Assembly (NCBI RefSeq): GCF_049673105.1
Contig: NZ_JBATXG010000019.1
Span: forward strand, 1-64,000
Source: Castellaniella sp049673105
GTDB lineage: Bacteria > Pseudomonadota > Gammaproteobacteria > Burkholderiales > Burkholderiaceae_B
Direction: 5' to 3'
Length of the DNA stretch: 64,000 nucleotides
Below are positions 35,999 to 44,586 of this stretch, piece by piece (position 1 is the first letter of the stretch; every line of letters starts with the position of its first letter). The notes under the pieces were generated by a model. It was given only the letters and a program-made list of their open reading frames with translations. It was not told the origin of the DNA and did no database searches. Both the position numbers and the translations under genes were made by a program.

Positions 35999-37189
35999 AT
36001 GACCATCGATCGTGCAGGGATCAATGCCCTGATGGAAATTACATCGCGTCCTGAACTGGTATTCGTCGGCGGGCAAGGGTCCTGGCTGCAGGACAGCGCG
36101 GGCAAACGCTATCTGGATTTCATCCAGGGCTGGGCGGTGAACTGCCTGGGGCATAATCCGGCCCCGATGATTGACGCCCTGACGCATCAGTCGCATGCCT
36201 TGATCAATCCGTCCCCCGCGTTCTACAACCAGCCGTCCATCGACCTGGCCAAGCGCATCGTGGATGCGTCCTGCTTTGACCGGGTGTTCTTCGCCAACAG
36301 CGGCGCCGAAGCCAACGAGGGCGCCATCAAGCTGGCCCGCAAATGGGGGCAGTTGCACCGCAAGGGCGCCTACAAGATCATTACTTTCGACCACAGTTTC
36401 CATGGTCGCACGCTGGCGACCATGTCGGCATCGGGCAAAGCGGGCTGGGATACGAAATTCGCCCCGCAGGTCGATGGTTTCCCCAAGGCCGATCTGAACA
36501 ACCTGGATTCCGTCCGCGCCCTGATCGACGATCAGACCGTGGCTGTAATGCTGGAACCCGTCCAGGGCGAAGCCGGCGTCATCCCCGCCACGCCCGAATT
36601 TCTGCAGGCGCTGCGGACGCTGACCCGTGACATGGGCCTGCTGCTGATCGTGGACGAAGTGCAGACCGGCATGGGCCGCACCGGGCGGATGTTCGCCTAT
36701 CAGCATGCGGGTATCGAACCCGACATCATGACCCTGGGCAAGGGCATCGGCGGCGGTGTGCCGCTGGCCGCGCTGTGCGCCCGCGAGGCGGTCTGCTGCT
36801 TTGAACACGGCGATCAGGGTGGCACGTATAACGGCAATCCGCTGATGACGGCAGTCGGGGTGGCGGTGTTCGATACCCTGGCGGCGCCTGGGTTCATGGA
36901 GTCCGTCAATGCGCGCGCGCGCCATCTGTCGGACGGCTTGGCGGCGCTGTCGGCCAAGTGGGGAATGAAGGGTGAACGCGGTGTCGGCCTGCTGCGCGCG
37001 CTGGTCATGGATCGCGATGACGGCCCGGCCCTGGTGACCGCCGCTCGCGAACGGACCCCGGAAGGTCTGTTGCTGAATGCCCCGCGCGGCAATTTGCTGC
37101 GCTTCATGCCGGCCCTGAACGTGACCGACGGCGAAATCGACACGATGCTGGCCTGGCTGGACGAGCTGATCGCGCAGGTACGCGGTTAA
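35999..37189 (+). CDS. argD: Class III PLP aminotransferase, acetylornithine aminotransferase type (396 aa)
   Basis: Converts N-acetylornithine and 2-oxoglutarate reversibly in arginine synthesis; members also act on succinylornithine, ornithine or GABA. GSWLQDSAGKRYLDFIQGWAVNCLGH, NSGAEANEGAIKLARKW, HGRTLATM, the DEVQTGMGRTG block and the PLP lysine 248 in TLGKGIGGGVPLAAL are all present. The overall pattern and length favour ArgD, but the exact substrate is not proven. Monocistronic with a strong terminator. Confidence 0.8.
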   Translation: MTIDRAGINALMEITSRPELVFVGGQGSWLQDSAGKRYLDFIQGWAVNCLGHNPAPMIDALTHQSHALINPSPAFYNQPSIDLAKRIVDASCFDRVFFANSGAEANEGAIKLARKWGQLHRKGAYKIITFDHSFHGRTLATMSASGKAGWDTKFAPQVDGFPKADLNNLDSVRALIDDQTVAVMLEPVQGEAGVIPATPEFLQALRTLTRDMGLLLIVDEVQTGMGRTGRMFAYQHAGIEPDIMTLGKGIGGGVPLAALCAREAVCCFEHGDQGGTYNGNPLMTAVGVAVFDTLAAPGFMESVNARARHLSDGLAALSAKWGMKGERGVGLLRALVMDRDDGPALVTAARERTPEGLLLNAPRGNLLRFMPALNVTDGEIDTMLAWLDELIAQVRG

Positions 37190-37204
37190 TCCAGCTTGGA
37201 TGTG

Positions 37205-37236
37205 AAAAAAGCCCTGATCGACGGTCAGGGCTTTTT
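37205..37236. terminator. Bidirectional terminator between argD and glcB
   Basis: AAAAAAGCCCTGA, a 6- to 7-nt loop and TCAGGGCTTTTT make a hairpin with an A-run before and a T-run after, so it can end transcription from both convergent genes. A second stem, CCTGGCGGC/GCCGCCAGG (37245-37269), lies beside it. Confidence 0.9.
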
Positions 37237-37287
37237 CTTGGGTGCCTGGCGGCGGTACGAGCCGCCAGGGGGTGCCGCATGGTGGCA

Positions 37288-39462
37288 TCAGGCCTTAGCG
37301 GTCAGTTCCGCCTTTTTCACCTGGCGCCAATGGTGCAGCAGCGGTTCGGTGTAGCCGTTGGGTTGTTCCAGGCCCTTGAAGACCAGGTCGCTGGCAGCCT
37401 TGAAGGCGCAGGACGTGTCGAAGTGGCCGTCCATGGGTTCGTAGGCGTCGTCGCCGGCGTTTTGCTGGTCCACGACGGCGGCCATGCGGCGCAGGGTCTG
37501 TTCGACCTGAGCGCGGTTGGTGACGCCGTGCAGCAGCCAGTTGGCGATGTGCTGACTGGAAATCCGCAGGGTGGCGCGGTCTTCCATCAGACCGACATCA
37601 TGGATGTCGGGGACTTTCGAGCAGCCCACGCCCTGGTCGATCCAGCGCACCACGTAGCCCAGGATGCCCTGGCAGTTGTTATCCAGTTCCTGCTGGATCT
37701 GTTCCGCCGTCCAATTCGTGTCTTTCGCCACCGGCACGGTCAGGATGCGGTCGGTGTAGTCCTCGTGGCGGCCTTCCAGGGACTTTTGCACCTCGACCAC
37801 ATCGACCTGGTGATAGTGCAGGGCATGCAGCGTGGCGGCGGTCGGCGAAGGCACCCAGGCGGTGTTGCCGCCGGCCTTTACGTGGGCGATCTTCTGTTCC
37901 AGCATGGCGGCCATCAGGTCGGGCATGGCCCACATGCCCTTGCCGATCTGGGCGTGACCGCGCAGCCCGCATTCCAGGCCGGTCTGCACGTTGTTCAGTT
38001 CGTAGGCCTGGATCCAGTCCTGGGTCTTCATGTCGCCCTTGCGCACCATGGCGCCGGCGCGCATGGACGTATGCAGCTCGTCGCCGGTGCGATCCAGGAA
38101 GCCGGTGTTGATGAACGCCACGCGCGCGGTGGCGGCGGCAATGCAGGCCTTCAGGTTGACGCTGGTGCGGCGCTCTTCGTCCATGATGCCCATCTTGATC
38201 GTGTTGGGCGCCAGGCCCAGCAGCTGTTCCACGCGGCCAAAGACTTCGCTGGCGAAGGCGACCTCGTCGGGGCCGTGCATTTTGGGCTTGACGATGTAGA
38301 TGGACCCGGTGCGGGAGTTTTTGCGGGCCTGCAGGTCGTGGATGGCGATCAGCGACGTGCAGACGGCATCCAGAATGCCTTCGGGGATTTCCTGACCGTC
38401 GCGGTCGAGGATGGCCGGGTTCGTCATCAGGTGGCCGACATTGCGCACGAACATCAGGGAACGGCCGTGCAGGGTCGCGGCGCTGCCGTCGCGCGCCGTG
38501 TATTCGCGGTCCGGATTCAAGCGGCGGGTGATGGTCTTGCCGCCTTTGACCAGGTCTTCGGTCAGGTTGCCCTTCATCAGGCCCAGCCAGTTGCGATAGG
38601 CGACGACCTTGTCATCGGCATCGACGGCGGCGATCGAGTCTTCGCAGTCCATGATGGTGGTCAGGGCGGATTCGACGACCACGTCCTTGATGTGGGCGGC
38701 GTCGGTCTTGCCGATGGGGTGCTGGGCGTCGAATTGGATTTCGAAGCGCAGACCGTGATGACGCAAGATCAGGGCGTCAGGGGATGCGGCATTGCCGCGA
38801 TGGCCCAGCAAGGCCTGGACATCGGCCAGGCGGGTGACGGAGCCGTCTTTCAGCGTGACCTGCAGTTCGCCTTTGACGACGGCGTAGCCGGTAGCGTCGC
38901 GGTGCGAGCCCTGGGCGAGGGGGATGCTGTCGTCCAGGAAGTGGCGGGCGAAGGCGATGACACGCGCTCCGCGCACCGGGTTGTAGCCGCCGCTGCGTGC
39001 CGCACCGTCGGTGTCGGGAATGGCATCGGTGCCGTACAAGGCATCGTACAGACTGCCCCAACGCGCATTGGCGGCGTTCAGGGCGTAGCGGGCGTTCATC
39101 ACCGGCACGACCAGCTGCGGGCCGGCTTGTTCGCTGATTTCCGTATCGACGTTGGCCGTGGTGACGGTGACCTTGGCCGGGATTTCTTTCAGGTAGCCGA
39201 TGTCTTTCAGGAAGGCGCGATAGGCAGCTGGGTCGGCGACGGGACCAGGGTGCTGGGCGTACCAGTCATCCAGTGCGGCCTGGAGGCGGTCGCGTTCGGC
39301 CAGCAGCGCGCGGTTTTTCGGGGCCAGATCATGCACGATGGCAGCCAGTCCTTCCCAGAAGGCGGCGGCTTGTACGCCTGTGCCGGGCAGTGCTTCCTGT
39401 TCGAGGAACTGGTGCAGTACGGCTGCGACCTGGAGTCCGTGGCTGGAAATGCGATCGGTCAT
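37288..39462 (-). CDS. glcB: Malate synthase G (724 aa)
   Basis: Condenses glyoxylate with acetyl-CoA to malate. The length of about 724 and motifs are those of the large G isoform: NAANARWGSLYDALYGTDAIP, MDCEDSIAAVDADDKV, RNVGHLMTNPAILDRDG, MHGPDEVAFASEVFGRVE, GIMDEERRTSVNLKACI and RWIDQGVGCSKVPDI. AAGGA precedes the ATG. It provides a second exit for glyoxylate next to the glycerate-pathway operon. No glcDEF genes adjoin it. Confidence 0.97.
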   Translation of the reverse strand: MTDRISSHGLQVAAVLHQFLEQEALPGTGVQAAAFWEGLAAIVHDLAPKNRALLAERDRLQAALDDWYAQHPGPVADPAAYRAFLKDIGYLKEIPAKVTVTTANVDTEISEQAGPQLVVPVMNARYALNAANARWGSLYDALYGTDAIPDTDGAARSGGYNPVRGARVIAFARHFLDDSIPLAQGSHRDATGYAVVKGELQVTLKDGSVTRLADVQALLGHRGNAASPDALILRHHGLRFEIQFDAQHPIGKTDAAHIKDVVVESALTTIMDCEDSIAAVDADDKVVAYRNWLGLMKGNLTEDLVKGGKTITRRLNPDREYTARDGSAATLHGRSLMFVRNVGHLMTNPAILDRDGQEIPEGILDAVCTSLIAIHDLQARKNSRTGSIYIVKPKMHGPDEVAFASEVFGRVEQLLGLAPNTIKMGIMDEERRTSVNLKACIAAATARVAFINTGFLDRTGDELHTSMRAGAMVRKGDMKTQDWIQAYELNNVQTGLECGLRGHAQIGKGMWAMPDLMAAMLEQKIAHVKAGGNTAWVPSPTAATLHALHYHQVDVVEVQKSLEGRHEDYTDRILTVPVAKDTNWTAEQIQQELDNNCQGILGYVVRWIDQGVGCSKVPDIHDVGLMEDRATLRISSQHIANWLLHGVTNRAQVEQTLRRMAAVVDQQNAGDDAYEPMDGHFDTSCAFKAASDLVFKGLEQPNGYTEPLLHHWRQVKKAELTAKA

Positions 39463-39579
39463 GATGGTCCTTGGCTAATCTGAAAGTCAATCCGTCGATT
39501 ATAGGCAGTCTTCTATAAGAGTTAAAGGGTGCGCGCGGTACGCCGTATGTTGTTGAGCATCGGCTAAGGCATTGTCACC

Positions 39580-39613
39580 AAAAAGAAAAAAGCCCGCATC
39601 CTGAGAGGCGGGC
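39580..39613 (-). terminator. Rho-independent terminator of the gcl-pyk operon
   Basis: On the minus strand GCCCGC…GCGGGC (39613-39592) is followed by TTTTTTCTTTTT. It lies 26 bp after the pyk stop codon and closes the operon gcl-hyi-glxR-ttuD-glcG-pyk. Confidence 0.88.
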
Positions 39614-39639
39614 CAGTCATATGCCAGGGTAGATACTGC

Positions 39640-41064
39640 TTATTTCTCTGGCACTTGCGCGATGTGCAGCAGATTGGTGCTGCCGCTGCGCCCGAACGGC
39701 AGGCCGGCGATGACGATCAGCGAGTCGCCCGCGGCTGCCAGGCCGGCTTGCCGGGCGGCATCCGTGGCGCAGTGGATCATTTCGCTGGATTCCTGCAGTT
39801 GTTCCGGGAAATGCACCGGGCGCACGCCCCAGGCCAAGGCCAGGCGGCGGGCGGTGCGCAGTTCCGGGGTCAGCGCCAGAATCGGGGTGATGGGGCGTTC
39901 GCGGCTGGCGCGCAGGGCGCTGAAGCCTGATGCGGTGTAGGCCACGGTGGCCGCAGGTTCCAGCAGATCGGCCACGCGGCGCAGGGCGCAGCAGATGGCA
40001 TCCGGGATATTGGCTTTGGCGGGGCTGTGGGTCGCGTCCAGGTTGGCGCGCCAGGATGGGTCGGACTCCACTTCGCGGATGATATGTTCCATGATGGTGA
40101 CCGCCTCGACCGGATACTGGCCCGAAGCCGATTCCGCCGACAGCATGACGGCGTCCGCCCCGCTGTAGATCGCGGTGGCGACGTCGGATGCTTCGGCCCG
40201 GGTGGGCACGGGCGATGTGATCATGGATTCCAGCATTTGCGTGGCGACCACCACCGGCTTGCCGGCGGCGCGTGCCCGGCGCACGATGCGCTGCTGCAGC
40301 ACCGGCACGCGCTGCGGGGGCAGTTCTACGCCCAGATCGCCACGCGCCACCATGATGCCATCGGCTTGCGCCACGATGGCGTCCAGGTGCTCGATGGCGG
40401 CGGGTTTCTCCAGTTTGGCCATGATCCAGGCCTGGTCGCCGATCAGGCTGCGGGCTTCGACGATGTCTTCCGGGCGTTGCACAAAGGACAGCGCCACCCA
40501 GTCCACACCCAGCGACAGACCGAAAGCCAGATCGTCGCGGTCCTTCGGGGTCAGCGGTGAAATTGGCAGGATGACGCCTGGCACGTTGACGCCTTTGCGG
40601 TCGGATAGCGGGCCGCCCACCATGACGGTGGTGTCCGCGAAATCCGGACCGTGGCGGTCGACCCGCAGGCGCAGCTTGCCGTCGTCCAGCAGCAGATCGG
40701 TGCCGTCTTCCAGGGCGGCGAAAATTTCCGGATGCGGCAGGTTGGCGCGCTGGGCGCCGCCTTCGGCCGGGTCCAGATCCAGACGGAAGGGCTGACCCGT
40801 CTGCAGCGTGATTTTGCCGCCGCCGATTTTGCCGATCCGCAGCTTGGGACCCTGCAGGTCCATCAGAATACCGATGGGGCGGCCCACATCCTGTTCGACC
40901 TGACGGATGATGCGGTAGCGTTCGGCGTGGTCTTCATGGCTGCCGTGGCTGAAATTCAGGCGGAACACATTGGCGCCGGCCTCGACCAGGGCGCGGATCT
41001 GTCCGGCGGTGGAACTGGCGGGCCCCAGGGTCGCCAGGATGCGGGCGCGGCGTTCGTGGTTCAT
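39640..41064 (-). CDS. pyk: Pyruvate kinase (474 aa)
   Basis: Phosphoenolpyruvate plus ADP to pyruvate plus ATP. RARILATLGPAS at the start, FRLNFSHGSHEDH, MVARGDLGVELPPQRVP and AIYSGADAVMLSAESASGQYPVEAV are hallmark motifs. It is the last gene of the glyoxylate operon; its ATG overlaps the glcG stop (ATGA), so it is translationally coupled. Its presence here links glycerate made from glyoxylate to pyruvate after enolase. Confidence 0.97.
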   Translation of the reverse strand: MNHERRARILATLGPASSTAGQIRALVEAGANVFRLNFSHGSHEDHAERYRIIRQVEQDVGRPIGILMDLQGPKLRIGKIGGGKITLQTGQPFRLDLDPAEGGAQRANLPHPEIFAALEDGTDLLLDDGKLRLRVDRHGPDFADTTVMVGGPLSDRKGVNVPGVILPISPLTPKDRDDLAFGLSLGVDWVALSFVQRPEDIVEARSLIGDQAWIMAKLEKPAAIEHLDAIVAQADGIMVARGDLGVELPPQRVPVLQQRIVRRARAAGKPVVVATQMLESMITSPVPTRAEASDVATAIYSGADAVMLSAESASGQYPVEAVTIMEHIIREVESDPSWRANLDATHSPAKANIPDAICCALRRVADLLEPAATVAYTASGFSALRASRERPITPILALTPELRTARRLALAWGVRPVHFPEQLQESSEMIHCATDAARQAGLAAAGDSLIVIAGLPFGRSGSTNLLHIAQVPEK

Positions 41065-41492
41065 GCTTGTCTGCCTTTGTGCAGGTGGTCTGCGCCGTCC
41101 AGGGCGGCGACTCCGGCGCGGGCGACCTGTGCATCCTGGCCTGCTTGCACGCCGGACACACCGACTGCGCCGATGACTTGCTGGTCGTCGTAGATGGGTT
41201 CGCCGCCTTCCAGGGGGACGACTGGCATGGACAGCGCGGCGATGCGGCCCTGATTGACCATATCCTCGTAGACCTTGCTGGGCTTGCCGCTGAGCACGCA
41301 GGCGCGCGCCTTGTCCGGCGCGACCATGGCGCTCATGATCGGCGCGGCGTCCATGCGCTGCAGCCAGATCGGATACCCGCCCGCATCGCAGATGGCGATG
41401 CTGACGTTCCAGCCGTTCTGACGGGCTTCGGACTCGGCGGCGGCGGCCATGCGGCGGGCGTCTTCCAGGGCCAGGACTCGCATTGTTTTCAT
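41061..41492 (-). CDS. GlcG/HbpS-type small protein (143 aa)
   Basis: DUF336 family: LEDARRMAAAAESEARQNGWNVSIAICDAGGYPIWLQRMDAAP, then SKPSKVYEDM-like and GGEPIYDDQQVIGAVGVSGVQAGQDAQVARAG. Relatives bind heme or sit in glycolate operons as GlcG with no settled function. The start at 41492 has AAGGAG upstream; a GTG at 41516 is less likely. It lies between ttuD and pyk in the glyoxylate operon. Confidence 0.85.
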   Translation of the reverse strand: MKTMRVLALEDARRMAAAAESEARQNGWNVSIAICDAGGYPIWLQRMDAAPIMSAMVAPDKARACVLSGKPSKVYEDMVNQGRIAALSMPVVPLEGGEPIYDDQQVIGAVGVSGVQAGQDAQVARAGVAALDGADHLHKGRQA

Positions 41493-41520
41493 GGGGATGT
41501 CTCCTTGGGGCGTCACCCTG

Positions 41521-42780
41521 TCACAGGATCAGGATGGCGCGAAAATCATTGACGTTGGTCAGGGTGGGGCCGGTGATCAGAGAATCGCCCAGCCGTTCAA
41601 AAAAGCCGTGGCCGTCGTTGTCGTCCAGATGCGCACGCGGCGGCATGCCCACCGCCCAGGCGCGCGCCAGGGTATCGGGGCCGATCAGGGCGCCGGCGAT
41701 TTCCTCCTGGCCGTCCACGCCGTCGGTGTCGCCCGCCAGCGCGTGGATGCCGTCGGCGCCGTCCAGCGCGATGGCCGTGGACAGCAGGCATTCCACATTG
41801 CGTCCGCCACGGCCCTGACCCCGCACGGTGACGGTGGTTTCGCCGCCCGACAGCAGCACGCAGGGCGCGGGCGCGGGTTGGCCGTGGGCGCGGACCTGCA
41901 AGGCGATGCCTGCCAGCACCTTGCCCACGTCGCGCGCTTCGCCTTCGATGCGGTCACCCAACAGCACGGGGGTGACGACGGCCTCGCGGGCGACGGCGGC
42001 GGCGGCCTCCAGCGCCATCTGCGGCGTGGCGATCAGGTGGGTTTCCACGCGGGCCAGCCGCGGGTCACCGGGTTTCAGGGTTTCGCCCTTGCCGGTTTCC
42101 AGCAGGGCGCGCGCGCCGGCGGGCAGGTCGATGCCGTAGCGGCGCACGATGTCCAGCGCATCGGCGCAGGTGCTGGGGTCGGCCACCGTGGGGCCGGATG
42201 CGATGTCGCTGGGTTGGTCGCCGGGCACATCGGAAATCAGCAGATTGATGACGCGGGCCGGCGCGCTGGCGGCGGCCAGGCGACCGCCCTTGATGCCGGA
42301 CAGGTGGCGGCGCACACAGTTCATCTCGGAAATTGTCGCGCCGGACGTCAGCAGAGCGCGGTTGATCGCCTGCTTGTCGGCCAGCGTGACCCCGACACCC
42401 GGGACGGGCAGCAGCGAAGACCCGCCGCCGGAAATCAGGCAGATCACCAGGTCATCGGCGCTCAAACCCCGCACCTGATCGAACAGGCATTGGGCGGCGC
42501 GTTCGCCGGCTTCGTCGGGGACGGGGTGGGCGGCCTCCAGGATGTCCAGGCGTTCGCAGGGTACGGCATAACCGTAGCGCGTGACTACGACGCCTTCCAG
42601 AGGGCCGGGCCAGTGTTTTTCGAACGCCTGCGCCATGGCGGCGGAGGCTTTACCCGCGCCGATGACGATGGTGCGGCCTTTGGGGGGCGGGGGCAGAAAA
42701 GCGGGGATGCAGTATTCCGGCTGGGCGGCGCGCACGGCGGCCTGGAACATGCGGGTCAGAAGATCGCGGGGTTCTGTCAT
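41521..42780 (-). CDS. ttuD: Glycerate 2-kinase / hydroxypyruvate reductase, TtuD/MOFRL family (419 aa)
   Basis: Glycerate kinase type II: N-terminal GKASAAMAQAFEKHW and VCLISGGGSSLLPVPG-like (LVICLISGGGSSLLPVPG), NCVRRHLSGIKGGRLA, and the C-terminal MOFRL domain with LSGGETTVTVRGQGRGGRNVECLL. It phosphorylates D-glycerate to 2-phosphoglycerate; older annotation calls these hydroxypyruvate reductases. Start MTEPRDLL at 42780; the frame is open to 42831. It follows glxR by 54 bp. Confidence 0.92.
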   Translation of the reverse strand: MTEPRDLLTRMFQAAVRAAQPEYCIPAFLPPPPKGRTIVIGAGKASAAMAQAFEKHWPGPLEGVVVTRYGYAVPCERLDILEAAHPVPDEAGERAAQCLFDQVRGLSADDLVICLISGGGSSLLPVPGVGVTLADKQAINRALLTSGATISEMNCVRRHLSGIKGGRLAAASAPARVINLLISDVPGDQPSDIASGPTVADPSTCADALDIVRRYGIDLPAGARALLETGKGETLKPGDPRLARVETHLIATPQMALEAAAAVAREAVVTPVLLGDRIEGEARDVGKVLAGIALQVRAHGQPAPAPCVLLSGGETTVTVRGQGRGGRNVECLLSTAIALDGADGIHALAGDTDGVDGQEEIAGALIGPDTLARAWAVGMPPRAHLDDNDGHGFFERLGDSLITGPTLTNVNDFRAILIL

Positions 42781-42834
42781 GGGGCATCCGTGCAAAGGGA
42801 ACGGTGCGCCGCAGGCCGGCGCACCGCACACAGC

Positions 42835-43719
42835 TTACTGGCCGATTTCGTGGTTGGCCATGATTTCCAGGGCGCGCACCATGCCGGAATGATCCCATGC
42901 CGCGCCGCCGTGGGCGACGCAGGCGTTGAACAGTTCCTGGGCGACGGCGGTGCTGGGCAGGGACAGCCCCAGTTGGCGGGCGGTGCTCAGGGCCAGGTTC
43001 AGGTCCTTTTGGTGCAGATTGATGCGGAAGCCCGGATCGAAGGTGCGCTTGACCATGCGTTCGCCGTGTACCTCCAGGATGCGCGAGCTGGCGAAACCGC
43101 CCATCAGGGCCTGACGGACCTTGGCCGGATCGGCGCCGGCCTTGGAGGCCAGCAGCAGGGCTTCGCCCACGGCCTCGATGGTCAGGGCGACGATGATCTG
43201 ATTGGCGACCTTGGTGGTCTGGCCGTCGCCGTTGCCGCCGACCAGGGTGATGTTTTTGCCCATCAGTTCGAAGATGGGCCGGCATTGCTCAAAGGCTGCC
43301 TGGCTGCCGCCGATCATGATGGTCAGGCTGGCGGCTTTGGCGCCGACTTCGCCGCCGGACACCGGGGCGTCCAGGTATTCGCAGCCCAGGGCGTTGATCT
43401 TATTGGCGAATTCTTTGGTCGCCACGGGCGAGATCGAGCTCATGTCGATCACGATCTTGCCCTTGGACAGGCCGGCGGCCACGCCGTTTTCACCGAACAG
43501 CACGGCGTCGACGTCCGGGGTGTCGGGCACCATGACGATGATGATGTCGGATGCCTGGGCGACTGCCGTGCTGCTGGCGACGGCCTTGGCGCCGGCGTCC
43601 AGCAGGCTTTGCGGGGTCTTGCCTTGGGTGAAGGTGACCAGGGAATGGCCGCCTTTGATGAGATTGGCCGCCATGGGGGTGCCCATGATGCCCAGACCGA
43701 TGAAGCCGATATTAGCCAT
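42835..43719 (-). CDS. glxR: Tartronate semialdehyde reductase / 2-hydroxy-3-oxopropionate reductase (294 aa)
   Basis: Beta-hydroxyacid dehydrogenase: NAD(P) motif IGFIGLGIMGTPMAANL, DAPVSGGEVGAKAASLTIMIGG (substrate-binding), catalytic lysine in TTKVANQIIV, and FRINLHQKDLNLAL. It reduces tartronate semialdehyde to D-glycerate after Gcl. Start ATG 43719 with AGGAG; gap of 29 bp from hyi. The long frame reaching 44217 is read-through into hyi. Confidence 0.95.
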   Translation of the reverse strand: MANIGFIGLGIMGTPMAANLIKGGHSLVTFTQGKTPQSLLDAGAKAVASSTAVAQASDIIIVMVPDTPDVDAVLFGENGVAAGLSKGKIVIDMSSISPVATKEFANKINALGCEYLDAPVSGGEVGAKAASLTIMIGGSQAAFEQCRPIFELMGKNITLVGGNGDGQTTKVANQIIVALTIEAVGEALLLASKAGADPAKVRQALMGGFASSRILEVHGERMVKRTFDPGFRINLHQKDLNLALSTARQLGLSLPSTAVAQELFNACVAHGGAAWDHSGMVRALEIMANHEIGQ

Positions 43720-43748
43720 GAGGATGCTCCTGATGATGTTTATGAAGG

Positions 43749-44525
43749 TCAGGCCAGCGCCTGGATCCAGCCCAAACCGTCTTCGGTGCGGGCGGCGGGT
43801 TTGTATTCGCAGCCGATCCAGCCGGTGTAGCCGACCTGGTCGATGTGGCGCAGCAGCCAGCGATAGTTGATTTCGCCGGTGCCGGGTTCGTTGCGCCCAG
43901 GGTTGTCGGCCAGCTGAATATGGCCGATGGACCCCAGATGCTGGCGGATGGTGTTGCCCAGTTCGCCTTCCATGCGCTGGGCGTGGTAGATGTCGTACTG
44001 CACGTGCAGATTGTCGGAACCGACTTCGGCGATGATGGCCAGGGCCTGGTCCGTGCGGCTCAGGAAAAAGCCGGGGATGTCGAAGGTATTGATCGGCTCG
44101 ATCAGTAGCCGGATGCCGGCTTTTTTCAGCTCGGCGGCGGCAAAGCGCAGATTGTCCACGAAGGTCTTGTGCGCGCTGGCCTGGTCGACGCCGGCTGGCA
44201 GCTTCCCGGCCAGACAATTGACCTGGGTGCAGCCCAGCGCCTGGGCATACTGGATGGCCAGGCCCACGCCCTGTTTGAATTCCTCGACGCGTTCGGGATG
44301 GCAGGCGATGCCGCGCTCGCCGGCGTCCCAGTCGCCTGCGGGCAGGTTGTGCAGCACCTGGACCAGGCCGTTGTCCTTCAGACGCCGGGCCAGGTCTTCT
44401 TTGGGGTAGGCGTAGGGGAACAGGTATTCGACGCCTTTGAAACCGGCGTTGGCGGCTGCTTCGAAGCGGTCCAGAAAGTCGATCTCGGTGAACAGCATCG
44501 AGAGATTAGCGGCAAATTTCGGCAT
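43749..44525 (-). CDS. hyi: Hydroxypyruvate isomerase (258 aa)
   Basis: TIM-barrel isomerase interconverting hydroxypyruvate and tartronate semialdehyde. MPKFAANLSMLFTEIDFLDRFEAAANAGFKGVEYLFPY is the typical N-terminus; RLLIEPINTFDIPGFFL and GHIQLADNPGRNEPGTGEINY contain metal and substrate residues. AAGGAG precedes the ATG. Second gene of the gcl operon. Confidence 0.96.
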   Translation of the reverse strand: MPKFAANLSMLFTEIDFLDRFEAAANAGFKGVEYLFPYAYPKEDLARRLKDNGLVQVLHNLPAGDWDAGERGIACHPERVEEFKQGVGLAIQYAQALGCTQVNCLAGKLPAGVDQASAHKTFVDNLRFAAAELKKAGIRLLIEPINTFDIPGFFLSRTDQALAIIAEVGSDNLHVQYDIYHAQRMEGELGNTIRQHLGSIGHIQLADNPGRNEPGTGEINYRWLLRHIDQVGYTGWIGCEYKPAARTEDGLGWIQALA

Positions 44526-44586
44526 AGATGGCTCCTTGAAATGCTTCCTGGCGGCCCTTCCGGGGGAAGGGCTGCGGTGTCTGGCG

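Noticed and set aside
37279..39483. 734-aa plus-strand ORF opposite glcB
   Set aside because: Antisense shadow of malate synthase; no recognisable family motifs.
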